Translations under genes and position numbers: made by a program
The notes under the pieces: model-generated
The model's database searches: none
Told to the model about the DNA's origin: nothing
The model's input: only the letters and a program-made list of their open reading frames with translations
DNA from: BRH-c25 sp964619815
GTDB taxonomy: Bacteria > Bacillota > Clostridia > Lutisporales > Lutisporaceae
Assembly (NCBI GenBank): GCA_964619815.1
Contig: CAZUGK010000100.1
Location: 1-14,720 of the forward strand
Direction: 5' to 3'
Length of the DNA stretch: 14,720 nucleotides
Part shown: piece by piece, positions 14,478 through 14,720 of the stretch
Layout: each line of letters starts with the position of its first letter
How positions within the stretch are numbered: the stretch's first letter is position 1

Positions 14478-14720
14478 CTACATATCACCCTCTGTCAGTA
14501 TTGATATTATTTCCTCTTTGGAAGCTGCACTCCTGAGCCTTTCAACATTGTGCTCATCCTGGCATACAAGAGCAATAGCCGATAGTATCTCCATATGCTC
14601 ATCGTTTTTTCCCGCAATTCCTATGAGTATATATGCAACATTTCCGTCACCGAAATTCACACCTTCCGGATACTGCACCACCACTATTCCGGATTTCTTA
14701 ATATGCTTTATATATTCAGA
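14478..14720 (-). CDS. PTS EIIA, mannitol/fructose type, C-terminal 80 residues (cut by window edge)
   Basis: The frame is open to the right edge and ends at TAG 14480-14478, showing 80 residues. The visible part (VVVVQYPEGVNFGDG, then VAYILIGIAGKNDEHMEIL) matches the C-terminal half of mannitol/fructose-family EIIA domains, where GIAGKxDEHxEIL is characteristic. The phosphoacceptor histidine should lie upstream, outside the window. EIIA accepts phosphate from HPr and passes it to EIIB. A free-standing EIIA or the end of a fused EII protein are both possible. A run of three GTG codons near 14684 could be mistaken for a start, but the conserved sequence continues upstream. The adjoining kinase, dehydrogenase, EI and HPr genes form one operon with it. 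Confidence 0.85.
   Translation of the reverse strand, partial: SEYIKHIKKSGIVVVQYPEGVNFGDGNVAYILIGIAGKNDEHMEILSAIALVCQDEHNVERLRSAASKEEIISILTEGDM

Overview
The window looks like chromosome from a moderately AT-rich member of the Bacillota, most likely the Clostridia. The reasons are the Gram-positive-type lipoprotein signal on the ABC binding protein, strong GGAGG-type ribosome binding sites with frequent GTG starts, a PyrR-type RNA motif ahead of carA, and an HPr carrying both His15 and the regulatory Ser46. All fourteen recognised genes lie on the minus strand, so the window reads functionally from right to left. No insertion sequence, CRISPR array, tRNA or rRNA was seen, and no gene-free stretch exceeds 300 bases.

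Right end (about 10200-14720): a sugar phosphotransferase operon. It contains the C-terminal part of a mannitol/fructose-type EIIA (cut by the window edge), a 1-phosphofructokinase-like PfkB kinase, a zinc dehydrogenase resembling L-sorbose-1-phosphate reductase, then ptsI and ptsH in the unusual order I then H, closed by an intrinsic terminator. EI and HPr supply phosphate to the EII complex, and the other two enzymes would process the imported sugar phosphate.

Middle (8592-10099): two separate genes, a small nitroreductase and a DUF368 membrane protein (undecaprenyl-phosphate translocase family). The DUF368 gene has a strong terminator.

Centre (3166-8455): a LarA-family nickel-pincer racemase behind a good sigma-A promoter, then a polar amino acid-type ABC importer (binding lipoprotein, permease, ATPase), then a fold-type I aminotransferase. 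Direct repeats of TTTATGCAT precede both larA and the binding-protein gene. A terminator and a CTAG-heptad inverted repeat separate the binding protein from its permease, and two further stem-loops separate the ATPase gene from the aminotransferase. The binding protein seems to lack the Asp that normally holds the ligand alpha-amino group.

Left end (1-3139): carA and the first 614 codons of carB, for carbamoyl phosphate synthesis. The carA leader is the most interesting region. It has a consensus promoter, a clear PyrR-binding hairpin, and directly after it a Shine-Dalgarno and a 47-codon leader ORF. That ORF runs through a 20-bp attenuator-like hairpin and ends overlapping the GTG start of carA. 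This suggests that PyrR controls leader translation, and through it termination and coupled carA translation.
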